Shown here: one piece after another, positions 8,150 to 17,065 of the stretch
How the letters are laid out: each line of letters begins with the position of its first letter
How positions within the stretch are numbered: the stretch's first letter is position 1
Assembly (NCBI RefSeq): GCF_900112245.1
Contig: NZ_FOYX01000003.1
Span: forward strand, 62,001 to 126,000
Length of the DNA: 64,000 nucleotides
DNA from: Maribacter stanieri
GTDB lineage: Bacteria; Bacteroidota; Bacteroidia; Flavobacteriales; Flavobacteriaceae
Reading direction: 5' to 3'
The notes under the pieces: generated by a model
Databases searched by the model: none
What the model was told of the DNA's origin: nothing
Seen by the model: only the letters and a program-made list of their open reading frames with translations
Made by a program: the position numbers and the translations under genes

Positions 8150-9028
8150 ATGGCTCAACCAGATTTAAAATATCAATTTAGTAGGTTAAATATAGCAGAG
8201 AAGCTAATCGCAGTAAATGTGGTGGTTTTTATCATTAATGCGTTGGTTCCTTTTTTATTGGGAATACCTAAGAATAGTATTGTACAGTGGTTTGAATTAC
8301 CAAATGATATCGTAGATATTGCATTTCAACCTTGGTCAATTGTCACCTATTCATTTTTTCATGGTGGAGTTGGTCATTTATTCTGGAATATGTTAATGAT
8401 ATATTTTGTTGGACGTATTTTTTTAAATCTATTTGATGCGAAACGATTTCTAAATGTATATATACTGGGAGTAATATTAGGCGGATTATTTTTTGTTTTA
8501 GGTTACAATATTTTTCCTGCTTTCTTTAATACAAGTGCTTATTTAATTGGAGCATCAGCCGGAGCTAGTGCAGTATTGATTTTTATTTGTACGTATTTAC
8601 CTAATCAAGAAGTTAGGGTCGTTTTTTTTAATGTAAAACTTTGGATTGTTGGTGCTGTACTTGTGCTTAGCGATTTAATACAATTGCCATTAAGTAATTC
8701 TGGCGGACACTTAGCTCATTTAGGTGGTGCCTTTTTAGGATATTTATATGCAAGTCAATTGACCAAAGGAAATGACATAGGTTCTGGTTTTTCAAAGTTT
8801 ATGGATAGCATAGCTAACCTTTTTAAAGGATCGGAAAAGAAGGCTCCGATGAAAACGGTTTATAAGAATAAAGCGAAATCTAACGCAGCTAATTCTACCG
8901 CTGATTATGATAGAAAAACACATCAGAAAAAGATTGATGCTATTTTAGATAAAATAAGTAAGTCTGGTTATGAAAGTTTGTCAAAGGCAGAAAAAGACTT
9001 TTTATTTAAAGCGGGTAAAGAAAATTAA
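8150..9028 (+). CDS. Rhomboid family intramembrane serine protease (second of two)
   Basis: A 292-residue rhomboid with YSFFHGGVGHLFWNMLMIYF (67-86), nucleophile Ser136 in LIGASAGASA and His190 in GGHLAHLGGAFLGY. After the membrane domain it has a cytoplasmic C-terminal tail of about 85 residues ending in a helical stretch DAILDKISKSGYESLSKAEK, a small domain often attached to Bacteroidota rhomboids. It differs clearly from its neighbour, so the pair is an old duplication or two subfamilies and not a recent copy. The next gene starts 2 bases after the stop. Confidence 0.92.
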   Translation: MAQPDLKYQFSRLNIAEKLIAVNVVVFIINALVPFLLGIPKNSIVQWFELPNDIVDIAFQPWSIVTYSFFHGGVGHLFWNMLMIYFVGRIFLNLFDAKRFLNVYILGVILGGLFFVLGYNIFPAFFNTSAYLIGASAGASAVLIFICTYLPNQEVRVVFFNVKLWIVGAVLVLSDLIQLPLSNSGGHLAHLGGAFLGYLYASQLTKGNDIGSGFSKFMDSIANLFKGSEKKAPMKTVYKNKAKSNAANSTADYDRKTHQKKIDAILDKISKSGYESLSKAEKDFLFKAGKEN

Positions 9029-9030
9029 GC

Positions 9031-10059
9031 ATGAAAAGAATGTCTTTTTTTAAAAAGCTCATGTTGTTCTTAAATGTAATTGTAGCTTTTAGTTTGTTTT
9101 TGGCGTGCATTGTTCCGTATACATCTATAGCTAGTTTAGCATTTATCAGTTTAACAGTACCTGCACTGGTAATTGTCAATATGCTATTTTTCTTGTATTG
9201 GTTAGTTGGCAAAAAGATATATCTATTACTATCTTTTGCTATATTAGTTTTTGGTTACTTTACACTTGGTTCATTTATTGCCTTTAATGGACGATCAAAC
9301 AGTATTTCTGATCCTAACACTATTTCTTTATTAAGTTATAATGCATTAGGTTTTCATAGTAAATATCATGGAGATTGGGCGAATATAACAAGCCCTGAAG
9401 TTATAAAATTTGTAGAAGGGGAAAACCCGGATATAATCTATTTTCAAGAATTTGAGCCTCATAATGTCAAGGGCGATATGTTGAAAAATTATCCTTTTAA
9501 AGCAAATAAATTTGAAATTAAAAACGGCGAGTCAAGTAAAAATTTAGCTATATTTTCAAAGTTTAAGATTATTAGTAATGGAGAACTTGATTTTCCTAAT
9601 ACTTTTAATGGTGGTGTTTATGCGGATATTGTATTTAAGAAAGATACTATTCGTTTCTATAATCTGCACCTGGAATCTTTAAGTATAAGACCAAACTATT
9701 TTAAAAGAGAGCGGTCAGATAAGCTGTTTGTTAGGCTTAGGGATTCTTTTGATAAGCAGGAAAGACAATCTAATATTGTTAGAGAGCATATTAAGACAAG
9801 TCCTTATCCTGTTATTGTCGGGGGTGATTTTAATAACACCCAATTTTCTAAAGTGTATTTTAATATTAAGGGAGATTTAAACGATAGCTTTTTAGAATCT
9901 GGACATGGATATGGGGAAACCATTAAGTTTTGGAAATTTCCTTTTAGAATTGATATGATTTTAGGAGATCCTAGTTTTACTTTCTTATCCCATAACAACT
10001 ACAAGATAAATATATCTGACCACGAGCCCATAATGGCCACTTTTAAGGTGTCCCAGTAA
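9031..10059 (+). CDS. Membrane-anchored endonuclease/exonuclease/phosphatase family protein
   Basis: The first 90 residues form about three membrane helices, followed by an EEP (DNase I-like) domain that should face the periplasm. Key blocks are present: LLSYNALGF (about 100-108, first Asn), YFQEF (metal-binding Glu), GGDFNNTQFS (Asp/Asn pair) and SDHEPIMATF near the end (catalytic Asp-His). EEP proteins cleave phosphodiesters in nucleic acids, phospholipids or inositol phosphates; the substrate is not evident. It ends the ribH-mutL-rhomboid run and its last 17 bases overlap the convergent DUF6122 gene. Confidence 0.88.
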   Translation: MKRMSFFKKLMLFLNVIVAFSLFLACIVPYTSIASLAFISLTVPALVIVNMLFFLYWLVGKKIYLLLSFAILVFGYFTLGSFIAFNGRSNSISDPNTISLLSYNALGFHSKYHGDWANITSPEVIKFVEGENPDIIYFQEFEPHNVKGDMLKNYPFKANKFEIKNGESSKNLAIFSKFKIISNGELDFPNTFNGGVYADIVFKKDTIRFYNLHLESLSIRPNYFKRERSDKLFVRLRDSFDKQERQSNIVREHIKTSPYPVIVGGDFNNTQFSKVYFNIKGDLNDSFLESGHGYGETIKFWKFPFRIDMILGDPSFTFLSHNNYKINISDHEPIMATFKVSQ

Positions 10060-10363
10060 TAAACAAGCAATCAACAGTATCTGCTAAAATGTGAATGAGT
10101 AATGCTAATCCGAATATCCTAGTTCTTTTAACTGAAAATAATAGAGCATAAGCAGCGATTGCCCAATAGGTGTGGAGCGGGTGGAAATTTATGCTACATC
10201 GGTTAGGGTCAAACAATGGTGTGGCTAAAAGATGGTCCAAATCAATTATAATTCCTGATAAAAGTATAATCGCTGCCCAAAGTCTATTCTCTTTATAGAA
10301 ATAAAATGCAATGATAATGGGAACTACAAAGTGTATCCCATAATGTGCAATAAATCTAACCAT
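10043..10363 (-). CDS. DUF6122 family membrane protein
   Basis: A 106-residue integral membrane protein of about four helices. Conserved polar residues sit in the helices: an N-terminal HYGIHFVVP, GIIIDLDHLLATPLFDPNRCSINFHPLH in the middle (the DLDH and HPLH pieces suggest metal or substrate ligands) and HILADTVDCL near the end. This pattern matches DUF6122; no function is known. It is the last gene of the leftward parA operon, overlapping the WbqC gene by 8 bases, and its 3' end overlaps the convergent EEP gene. Confidence 0.8.
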   Translation of the reverse strand: MVRFIAHYGIHFVVPIIIAFYFYKENRLWAAIILLSGIIIDLDHLLATPLFDPNRCSINFHPLHTYWAIAAYALLFSVKRTRIFGLALLIHILADTVDCLFITGTP

Positions 10364-10985
10364 TAGAAGGGCTAATAAACTCGTGGTTTAAATAATCAAT
10401 AGTATTCGGACCAAGATTAAAAAGTAAATCTAATATGCTCAAATTGGGAATAAAGCCATGACGATCTCCAAATACTTGTATGTATGGTTCTATATTTAAT
10501 TGATGCTTTAATTTCGCACTTATTAAAAATCTGAAATCCTCATTATCTTCCGGCTTGACTTCAAAATGAGTCGATTTTGTTAAAGGCATTTCCATTTGTA
10601 AACATTCAAAAATGGTTTCTATAGTCTTTAAATTGAATTCTAACAATTTTTCGTAGGGCTTGTTATAAAGATGTTTTATATCGTCTTCATAAAATTCAAA
10701 ATAAGGAGATGTCCTATATGCAGTTTGTAAAGTACGCCAATGCTGTCTTTGCCAAGGATACGAATTATCTATTAAGACATCTTCATATTTTTGCCTTCCG
10801 TTGGCTTTGCCAACATGAATTATTGGTATGCTTAAAATATGCTTGCCTCTATCATTAGAAATGTAAGTTCTGTTTCTAAAAGTTTGTTTCTGATAATTGT
10901 CATGCACCTCCCAACAAATGGGGTGGTGTAGAATATAGCTGAACGTAGTTATATTCGGAAAATAAGAGGGATGAATTAGTTTCAT
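10356..10985 (-). CDS. WbqC-like family protein
   Basis: A 209-residue protein beginning MKLIHPSYFPNITTF, the characteristic WbqC start, with LSIPIIHVGKANGRQKYEDV and HWRTLQTAYRTSPYFEFYED as further family blocks. The family occurs in polysaccharide biosynthesis clusters and elsewhere; its biochemical role is not established. Reading could begin upstream at 11045, but those 20 residues overlap lepB and lack family similarity, so ATG 10985 is preferred. In this position, right after lepB, it is a conserved flavobacterial neighbour. Confidence 0.85.
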   Translation of the reverse strand: MKLIHPSYFPNITTFSYILHHPICWEVHDNYQKQTFRNRTYISNDRGKHILSIPIIHVGKANGRQKYEDVLIDNSYPWQRQHWRTLQTAYRTSPYFEFYEDDIKHLYNKPYEKLLEFNLKTIETIFECLQMEMPLTKSTHFEVKPEDNEDFRFLISAKLKHQLNIEPYIQVFGDRHGFIPNLSILDLLFNLGPNTIDYLNHEFISPSNG

Positions 10986-10989
10986 CTGT

Positions 10990-12690
10990 TTACTTTTTTT
11001 CTTTTTTGCGCTTCCAGAAATAGTTACCAACGAAATATGCTCCAAGAAGTATTAGGAAGTACTTGAAATAAGATTGTGGTTCACCATCAACGTTTACTGT
11101 AGTGAAAATTCTATCCCATCTAGGTCTCCAATTACTTATGCCCTCAGTAAAGTTGTCAAAACTCATCCATATAAAAATAGGGGTTCCGACAATGTGGTTT
11201 TCAGGTACGTAGCCCCAAGCTCTACTATCTTCTGAGTGATCTCTGTTGTCACCCATCATCCAGAAATAATCTTGTTTAAAAGTATAGCTAGTTGCAGGTT
11301 TTCCATTTATACTAATTTGATTACCTGATACTGAAATTTCATTCTTTTCGTATTCTCTTATAATCTTTTTATAAAGTGGCAAAACTTTAAGATTCAAGTC
11401 TACGGTGGCTCCTTTCTGAGGAATGTAAATAGGTCCCATTTGACTATAGTTCCATGGGTAGTCTGGACTTTGAGGAAATAGATTGATTCCTCTTCTTCCT
11501 TTTTCTGCAACATTTTGTACTACAGAATCAATACTTGGATTATTTCTAAGTGCATTGACCATGTCTGCAGTCAAAGGAACAGTTCGTTGGCGATCTGTAA
11601 TTTCTTTTAATGCTAATCTATATCTAGAAATCATTTTTGCAGGAATTCCACTTCCTTTAGTAAATAATTCAATCTGACCATTATCTGTCTGATTAAAACC
11701 TAAAATGTAACTTCTAATACCGTTTACTTGTTCTTGATTTAAAGGGCTTGATAAATATTTTCTAGTGTAATCGGTTATACCCAAATCTTCAAAAGTTCTG
11801 GATGATACACCTTTTGAACTATAAACAGTATAGTCTAATTGTGGTTTTGCACTTTTTGGTAATTCTAATTGCTTACCATTTATGAATACATAACCATCAC
11901 GTACTTCCAATGAATCTCCAGGAACACCTACACATCGTTTAACGTAGTTTGATTTTTTGTCAATTGGTTTGTCTACACCTTTTTCCTTCTTGAAGAATAC
12001 GCGAACCGTATCTGCCGGCCAGCTAAAAACAACAATATCATTTCTTTCTACTTTAGTGAAACCAGGTAATCTAAAATAGGGTAGTTGCGGTTTTTTTAAA
12101 TAAGATGGAACTCCAAGCACAGGTAATGTATCATGTACCATAGGAGCGGCAATTGTTGTCATTGGTGTTCTAGCTCCGTAATGAAACTTACTAACAAAAA
12201 GAAAATCTCCTACTCTTAAAGTACGCTCTAATGATCCAGTTGGTATTACATAAGGTTGTATGAAATAAGTATGTACCAATGTTGCGGCTACTACAGCAAA
12301 TAAAATAGAACTAACCCATTCTCCAGTAGCTGTTTTAGGATGTAGGGAGCGGTCTTCAATATAGTTTACCTCTAAGGCGTAATTTACATAATAGATATAA
12401 AAACCTAAGGTTAAAACAACTATCCAGGTTTCTAGTCTGCTATTTCTTCCAAAACTTCTTATAGTTTCAACCCATATTACTGGAAACATCAATAAATTAA
12501 TAATAGGTATGAACAACAGTATTGTCCACCATTTAGGTCTATTGATAATTTGCATTAAAACTATAGAATTGTAAACAGGTATAGCAGCTTCCCAAGCTTT
12601 TCTACCTGCTTTTACGTAAAGTTTCCAAGTACCTAAAAAATGTATTACTTGAACAATGAGAATAAAAATAATCCATTGAGTGCCGTTCAT
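10990..12690 (-). CDS. lepB: Signal peptidase I
   Basis: LepB removes signal peptides from exported proteins at the periplasmic face of the inner membrane. At 566 residues it is far longer than E. coli LepB (324). Residues 1-105 form extra membrane helices resembling the DUF5684 type, then a helix at about 126-145 leads to catalytic Ser153 in VIPTGSLERTL. Catalytic Lys251 is in NYVKRCVGVPGD and the box E region MMGDNRDHSEDSRAWG lies at 478-493. An insertion of roughly 140 residues (about 275-415) separates boxes D and E. A C-terminal hydrophobic segment (about 541-559) may be another anchor. The 93-base gap to dapB has no obvious promoter. Confidence 0.95.
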   Translation of the reverse strand: MNGTQWIIFILIVQVIHFLGTWKLYVKAGRKAWEAAIPVYNSIVLMQIINRPKWWTILLFIPIINLLMFPVIWVETIRSFGRNSRLETWIVVLTLGFYIYYVNYALEVNYIEDRSLHPKTATGEWVSSILFAVVAATLVHTYFIQPYVIPTGSLERTLRVGDFLFVSKFHYGARTPMTTIAAPMVHDTLPVLGVPSYLKKPQLPYFRLPGFTKVERNDIVVFSWPADTVRVFFKKEKGVDKPIDKKSNYVKRCVGVPGDSLEVRDGYVFINGKQLELPKSAKPQLDYTVYSSKGVSSRTFEDLGITDYTRKYLSSPLNQEQVNGIRSYILGFNQTDNGQIELFTKGSGIPAKMISRYRLALKEITDRQRTVPLTADMVNALRNNPSIDSVVQNVAEKGRRGINLFPQSPDYPWNYSQMGPIYIPQKGATVDLNLKVLPLYKKIIREYEKNEISVSGNQISINGKPATSYTFKQDYFWMMGDNRDHSEDSRAWGYVPENHIVGTPIFIWMSFDNFTEGISNWRPRWDRIFTTVNVDGEPQSYFKYFLILLGAYFVGNYFWKRKKEKK

Positions 12691-12783
12691 GTTCTTTAGT
12701 TTTTATTGAAATAGAATGAATTTTTGATGGTGATAATTACATCAATAGTTCATCAGTCTTTTAGATTGCTATTTGTTACGTTT

Positions 12784-13485
12784 TTAACCTAGGTTTAACA
12801 CATCGCGCATTGTGAAAACTCCCGATTTACCAATAATCCATTCAGCAGCAGTAACTGCTCCTAAAGCAAACCCCTCTCTATTATGAGCGGTATGTTTTAT
12901 GGAAATTCTATCAACAACGCTTTCATAATCAACGGTATGTGTTCCTGGTACTTTGCCAATTCTTTTAGAGGTTATTGGTAAAATAGTATCCGATGAATTA
13001 TCTAATTTCCATTCGCTGTAATTAGAATTAGCAATAACACCTTCTGCCAATGTAATAGCCGTTCCACTAGGGGCATCTAATTTTTGGGTATGATGAATTT
13101 CTTCTAGAGAAACTTTATATTCTGGAAGATTCTGCATCATCTTTGCTAAGTAATTGTTTAATTCAAAAAAAATATTTACTCCTAAGCTAAAATTAGAGGC
13201 GTAAATAAATGCACCTTTTTTATCATTACATAAAGTAATTGCATCTTCATATTTATCTAACCAACCAGTAGTTCCTGAAATTACAGGTACATTATTGTTG
13301 AAACATTTTGTTATATTCCCAAAAGCTGCCTCTGGCATACTAAAATCTATGGCTACATCCATTGAATTGAAATCAATATCTTGGGTGTTCTCGTCAATTT
13401 TGGCTACAATTTCATGACCTCGATTTCTTGCAATTTGCTCAATCATTTGTCCCATTTTTCCGTATCCGAAAAGTGCAATTCTCAT
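12784..13485 (-). CDS. dapB: 4-hydroxy-tetrahydrodipicolinate reductase
   Basis: DapB reduces the dipicolinate intermediate with NAD(P)H in the diaminopimelate/lysine pathway, supplying a peptidoglycan building block. The 233-residue protein has the nucleotide-binding FGYGKMG (6-12), SGTTGW (70-75) and the substrate site EEIHHTQKLDAPSGTA (128-143) with His131, His132 and Lys135. VPGTHTVDYES follows as expected. It sits two bases after DUF5683 and before lepB in the leftward operon. Confidence 0.97.
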   Translation of the reverse strand: MRIALFGYGKMGQMIEQIARNRGHEIVAKIDENTQDIDFNSMDVAIDFSMPEAAFGNITKCFNNNVPVISGTTGWLDKYEDAITLCNDKKGAFIYASNFSLGVNIFFELNNYLAKMMQNLPEYKVSLEEIHHTQKLDAPSGTAITLAEGVIANSNYSEWKLDNSSDTILPITSKRIGKVPGTHTVDYESVVDRISIKHTAHNREGFALGAVTAAEWIIGKSGVFTMRDVLNLG

Positions 13486-13487
13486 TC

Positions 13488-14147
13488 TTAAAATTTAATG
13501 GTTAATGCCATGCCGTAGTTTGGGCTATTGGTTATCTGGTTGTAATCAAAGTAAGGTTCAAAATCTATGCTAAGATCATCGTCAATATTGAATTGCTTTA
13601 GGTGGGCATCCACATTTGCATCAACTATGTTTAGTGCATACATACCTATTGCTACAACAAGCCAAAGATCACGATCACTTTGATAACGTTCTTGTTGATA
13701 CTCCAAATCATCTGTATCTAAATCTGGGTCATCGCCAACAGCATTATTACCATCAATATCATAGTATTCATCATCGGTAAAACCAGCTTGTCTTCTTTTA
13801 AAAGCGGTTCTGAAGGTTTGATATTGATTGTTGTTCCAGGCGTACATGTAAGCACTACCACCAACAAGTCCCCAAGCAATTGGAGCTTTCCAGTATCGTT
13901 TATTGTATATCTGACCCATGCCGGGTAAAATTGCAGAATAGAAAGCGGCTTTACTTGGAGCTAAAGGGTTAAATTCTTCTTTAGCTTTTTTAAATGAAAC
14001 CGAGTCTTTAATTACAACACCTTTTTTAGCAAGATCACTTTGTATACTATCTTTTTCAGTTTTAGGTATAGAATCCTGTTCCTCTTGAGAAAAAGTAATG
14101 TTTATAAATAATAATAGTGTACTAAATAATGTAAGATAGCTACGCAC
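13488..14147 (-). CDS. DUF5683 family exported or membrane protein
   Basis: A 219-residue protein with a signal peptide (cleavage likely after TFS, about residue 20), a charged stretch, and a DUF5683 core: NPLAPSKAAFYSAILPGMGQIYNKRYWKAP (about 60-89), two hydrophobic segments (about 90-105 and 160-176) and a C-terminal strand region ending in an aromatic residue. The PGMGQ.YN.RYWK block is the family hallmark. Function is unknown; the Phe-terminated end could suit outer-membrane insertion but that is speculation. It overlaps parB by 8 bases. Confidence 0.8.
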   Translation of the reverse strand: MRSYLTLFSTLLLFINITFSQEEQDSIPKTEKDSIQSDLAKKGVVIKDSVSFKKAKEEFNPLAPSKAAFYSAILPGMGQIYNKRYWKAPIAWGLVGGSAYMYAWNNNQYQTFRTAFKRRQAGFTDDEYYDIDGNNAVGDDPDLDTDDLEYQQERYQSDRDLWLVVAIGMYALNIVDANVDAHLKQFNIDDDLSIDFEPYFDYNQITNSPNYGMALTIKF

Positions 14148-15048
14148 CTGTTATCAATTTTTTGATACGGTCAAATTCCTCTTGAGACTTAAATGGTATG
14201 GTTATTTTTCCTCTGGCATTATCCGTAGATTTTATATCCACTTTTACGGATAAGGCGTCGGTTAATTCTTTTATACCCTTACGAACAAAAACAGAAGCTT
14301 CTTTTTGAACAGGTTTTGTTATTTCCTCTGTAGGTACATCATCTGCATGATATGCTTTTACGGCACTTTCAGTATCTCTAACAGAAAGATTGTCGAAAAT
14401 AATTTTTTCGTAGAGAGAAATTTGGTCTTGTTTTTTATCAATGTTTACCAAGGCTCTACCATGCCCCATGCTCAAAAAGCCATCACGCATGCCGGTCTGG
14501 ATAATTGGATCTAATTTTAACAAACGTAAATAGTTCGCGATTGTAGATCTTTTTTTACCCACACGCTCACTCAGTTTTTCTTGAGTAAGATTTATTTCAT
14601 CTATAAGACGTTGGTAAGAAAGCGCAATTTCGATAGGGTCTAAATCTTGTCTTTGTATATTTTCAACCAACGCCATTTCTAATGACTCTTGGTCGTTGGC
14701 TATACGTATATATGCAGGTATGGTGTCTAAACCTAATAATTTAGAGGCACGATACCTTCTTTCACCAGAAACAAGTTGAAATTCGTTAAAACCTAATTTT
14801 CTAACAGTAATAGGTTGAATTACACCAAGTTCTCTAATAGAAGTGGCTAATTCTTTTATGTGTTCATCATTGAAATTGGAACGTGGTTGAAATGGATTAA
14901 CCTCTATATGGTCTAGATCCAATTCAATTATATTACCAACAACTTTATCTGCATTTTTATCAGATGCTGTGTTTATATCATTTTCCGGATCTTTTAAAAG
15001 AGCCGAAAGTCCTCTACCTAAAGCTTGTTTTTTTGTCGCTTTTGCCAT
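14140..15048 (-). CDS. parB: Chromosome partitioning protein ParB
   Basis: ParB binds parS sites, spreads along DNA as a CTP-dependent clamp, and with ParA segregates origins. The 302-residue protein has the basic N-terminal KKQALGRGLSALLKDP (ParA-stimulating segment), the nuclease-like/CTP domain with LVSGERRYRASKLLG (about 92-106, arginine box), and the helix-turn-helix TQEKLSERVGKKRSTIANYL. A C-terminal dimerisation region follows. I found no parS-like 16-mer in the window. It starts two bases after parA's stop. Confidence 0.96.
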   Translation of the reverse strand: MAKATKKQALGRGLSALLKDPENDINTASDKNADKVVGNIIELDLDHIEVNPFQPRSNFNDEHIKELATSIRELGVIQPITVRKLGFNEFQLVSGERRYRASKLLGLDTIPAYIRIANDQESLEMALVENIQRQDLDPIEIALSYQRLIDEINLTQEKLSERVGKKRSTIANYLRLLKLDPIIQTGMRDGFLSMGHGRALVNIDKKQDQISLYEKIIFDNLSVRDTESAVKAYHADDVPTEEITKPVQKEASVFVRKGIKELTDALSVKVDIKSTDNARGKITIPFKSQEEFDRIKKLITGA

Positions 15049-15050
15049 AC

Positions 15051-15824
15051 TTAAACCGTCTGCTTATTTTTTTTGACTATTTCATTAGCCATGTTCAAAT
15101 AGTTTGTTGCCCCTTTGCTGGCAGCATCATACTTGATAATGCTTTCTCCATAACTTGGAGCTTCACTTAATCTAACATTACGTTGAATTACAGTGTCAAA
15201 AACCATATCTCCAAAATGCTTTCTTACCTCATCAACTACTTGGTTAGATAGGCGTAACCTAGAGTCGTACATAGTTAATAACATGCCCTCAATATCTAAT
15301 TCGGCATTATGTAATTTCTGTACACTTTTTATCGTATTTAATAATTTACCTAATCCTTCTAATGCAAAATATTCACATTGGATTGGGATAATTACTGAAT
15401 CTGCTGCAGTTAGAGCATTTAAGGTCAGTAGCCCTAAGGATGGTGCACAATCGATTAAGATATAATCATAATCGTTTTTAAGGTCTATAATCGCCTTTTT
15501 CATCATGTACTCACGCTCATCCTTATCTACCAATTCAATTTCAATGGCAACAAGGTCAATATGTGCAGGAATAAGGTCTACATTAGGCGATGTTGTAGAT
15601 ATAATTGTCTCTCTAGCAGTTTTAGTATGTTCCATAAGTTGGTAGGAACCTAATTCAACACCATCGACATCTATACCTAACCCAGAAGTAGCATTTGCCT
15701 GTGGGTCTGCATCTATTAATAATACCTTTTTTTCCAATACACCTAGCGAGGCTGCTAAGTTGACCGAAGTTGTAGTTTTACCTACACCGCCTTTTTGATT
15801 GGCTATAGCAATAATCTTGCCCAT
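15051..15824 (-). CDS. parA: Chromosome partitioning ATPase ParA
   Basis: ParA is a deviant Walker ATPase that binds DNA non-specifically and moves ParB-parS complexes. The deviant Walker A KGGVGKTTT is at 11-19 of the 257-residue protein, with DADPQANATSGLG and the Walker B IDCAPSLGLLT further on. ATG 15824 (MGKIIAIANQKGG) is chosen; a TTG at 15830 would add only two residues. On the minus strand TTACTTTG ends three bases before the ATG, one mismatch from the -7 consensus. It is the first gene of the leftward operon running to DUF6122. Confidence 0.96.
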   Translation of the reverse strand: MGKIIAIANQKGGVGKTTTSVNLAASLGVLEKKVLLIDADPQANATSGLGIDVDGVELGSYQLMEHTKTARETIISTTSPNVDLIPAHIDLVAIEIELVDKDEREYMMKKAIIDLKNDYDYILIDCAPSLGLLTLNALTAADSVIIPIQCEYFALEGLGKLLNTIKSVQKLHNAELDIEGMLLTMYDSRLRLSNQVVDEVRKHFGDMVFDTVIQRNVRLSEAPSYGESIIKYDAASKGATNYLNMANEIVKKNKQTV

Positions 15825-16012
15825 GTTCAAAGTAAGTTAGGTGGTAAAAATACAATTATTTATGAGGCTAATGAAAGCTTTTTGTTAACACTAAGTGAAT
15901 AAGCCTAGAGTTTTCATTAATAAAGCGTTAAACTTTTAGTTATTAAATGGTTAGAAGAACATTTATAACGTAGTATAATAAAAGTGATAAACTTATTAAA
16001 AGGATATGAAAA

Positions 16013-16345
16013 CTATTCTTTGTTCTTGAGTTTTAAACTGTCTTCGTATTCAATAAGATAGATTTCTTCATTCTTTTTCTTGAGGTAATATTCTTCACGG
16101 GCAAAACGTTCTAACTCATCTTCATCAGACAATTTTTCAATAATTTTTTTATCCCGTGCAATCTCCTCTTTTAAGAAATCTTGAGTTTTTTCAAGTTTTT
16201 TTATCTCTTTTCTAAGTTCCAAATGAATTAATAAAGAGTTAGTGTCAAAAAACAGCATCCACACAACAAAAACGGACAAGACCAATACATACATATTGGT
16301 CATGATTTTAAACCATTTCTTTTGTTTCAAATCTTTGAAGCCCAT
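16013..16345 (-). CDS. FtsB/DivIC-like septum formation initiator
   Basis: A 110-residue bitopic protein: short cytoplasmic N-terminus, one membrane helix (about 14-32), then a coiled coil (about 38-72, LRKEIKKLEKTQDFLKEEI) and a short conserved tail DEDELERFAREEYYLKKKNE. This matches the FtsB/DivIC family that links FtsL and FtsQ in the divisome. The tail REEYYLKKKNEEIY corresponds to the family signature (A-R-E-x-Y-x-x-x-x-x-x-E). It shares one base with the end of udk. Confidence 0.85.
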   Translation of the reverse strand: MGFKDLKQKKWFKIMTNMYVLVLSVFVVWMLFFDTNSLLIHLELRKEIKKLEKTQDFLKEEIARDKKIIEKLSDEDELERFAREEYYLKKKNEEIYLIEYEDSLKLKNKE

Positions 16346-16959
16346 TATTCTTGCATTAGTTTTTCGTTGATAATACTCTTAACTATCTCAACTGCAACTG
16401 TGTTGTATTTATTGTTAGGTATTATAATATCTGCATATTCTTTAGTAGGCTCAATGAATTGTTCATGCATTGGCTTTATAATAGATTGGTATTTTTCTAT
16501 AGTTTCATCTAAATCCCAACCTCTTTCGTTAACATCTCTTTTAAGTCTTCTAATAAGTCTTTCATCTGTATCTGCATGCACGAAAATTTTAATATCGAAC
16601 ATTTTTCTAATTGCAGAGTTGGTCATGATAAGAATGCCTTCTACTATTATTACTTTGGTTGGATGCGTTAAAACTGTTTTTGCCGTTCTATTGCATTCCA
16701 AAAAAGAATAAACGGGTTGTTCTATAGATTCTCCGTTTTTAAGAGCTATCAAGTGTTTTTCAAGTAAAGCAAAATCAATAGAACTTGGGTGGTCAAAATT
16801 GGTTTTTCTTCTTTCTTCTAAAGATAAGTGCGAAAGATCGTTATAGTAAGAATCTTGTGAAATTACCCCAACTTCTTCATTTGGTAATTCATTGATAATT
16901 TGATTTACTACTGTAGTTTTTCCACAACCAGTTCCACCGGCAATACCTATAATCAGCAT
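16345..16959 (-). CDS. udk: Uridine kinase
   Basis: Uridine kinase phosphorylates uridine and cytidine for pyrimidine salvage. The 204-residue protein carries Walker A GGTGCGKTT at 8-16, QDSYYNDLSHL (about 35-45), NFDHPSSIDFALL (about 54-66) and the lid region RLIRRLKRDVNERG. Length is normal for the family. A -7 box at 16976-16983 implies a leader of about 12 bases. Confidence 0.96.
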   Translation of the reverse strand: MLIIGIAGGTGCGKTTVVNQIINELPNEEVGVISQDSYYNDLSHLSLEERRKTNFDHPSSIDFALLEKHLIALKNGESIEQPVYSFLECNRTAKTVLTHPTKVIIVEGILIMTNSAIRKMFDIKIFVHADTDERLIRRLKRDVNERGWDLDETIEKYQSIIKPMHEQFIEPTKEYADIIIPNNKYNTVAVEIVKSIINEKLMQE

Positions 16960-16975
16960 ACATTACAATTTATTG

Positions 16976-16983
16976 CAAAAGTA
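16976..16983 (-). promoter_or_regulatory. -7 box of udk
   Basis: The minus strand reads TACTTTTG, matching TAnnTTTG, 16 bases before the udk ATG. No convincing -33 TTG at the right distance. Confidence 0.45.
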
Positions 16984-17053
16984 CATATTTGAATTTCAAA
17001 AAGCATAATCTCAAAAATCAACTTTTAATAACATGGCTTGAATTGTTAAGCCT

Positions 17054-17061
17054 TATTTTTG
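17054..17061 (+). promoter_or_regulatory. -7 box of the Bcr/CflA-like transporter gene
   Basis: TATTTTTG matches TAnnTTTG and is followed by CAGG and the ATG at 17066. The transcription start expected 4-6 bases after the box coincides with the start codon, suggesting a leaderless mRNA. Confidence 0.5.
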
Positions 17062-17065
17062 CAGG

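Noticed and set aside
12724-12745. TTGATG-N10-CATCAA inverted repeat between dapB and lepB
   Set aside because: Only six pairs with a long spacer in AT-rich DNA; not above chance.
14140-16012. A parS site close to parA/parB
   Set aside because: No sequence resembling the 16-base GTTCCACGTGGAAC or TTTCACGTGAAA type was seen in the operon or in the gap 15825-16012.
15825-16012. A terminator between the FtsB-like gene and parA
   Set aside because: Only a weak TAATAA/TTATTA pair with a long loop was found; not strong enough to call.
16322-16711. A 129-codon plus-strand open frame opposite udk and the FtsB-like gene
   Set aside because: It is the antisense shadow of udk, whose family blocks are clear; the translated frame has no recognisable domain.
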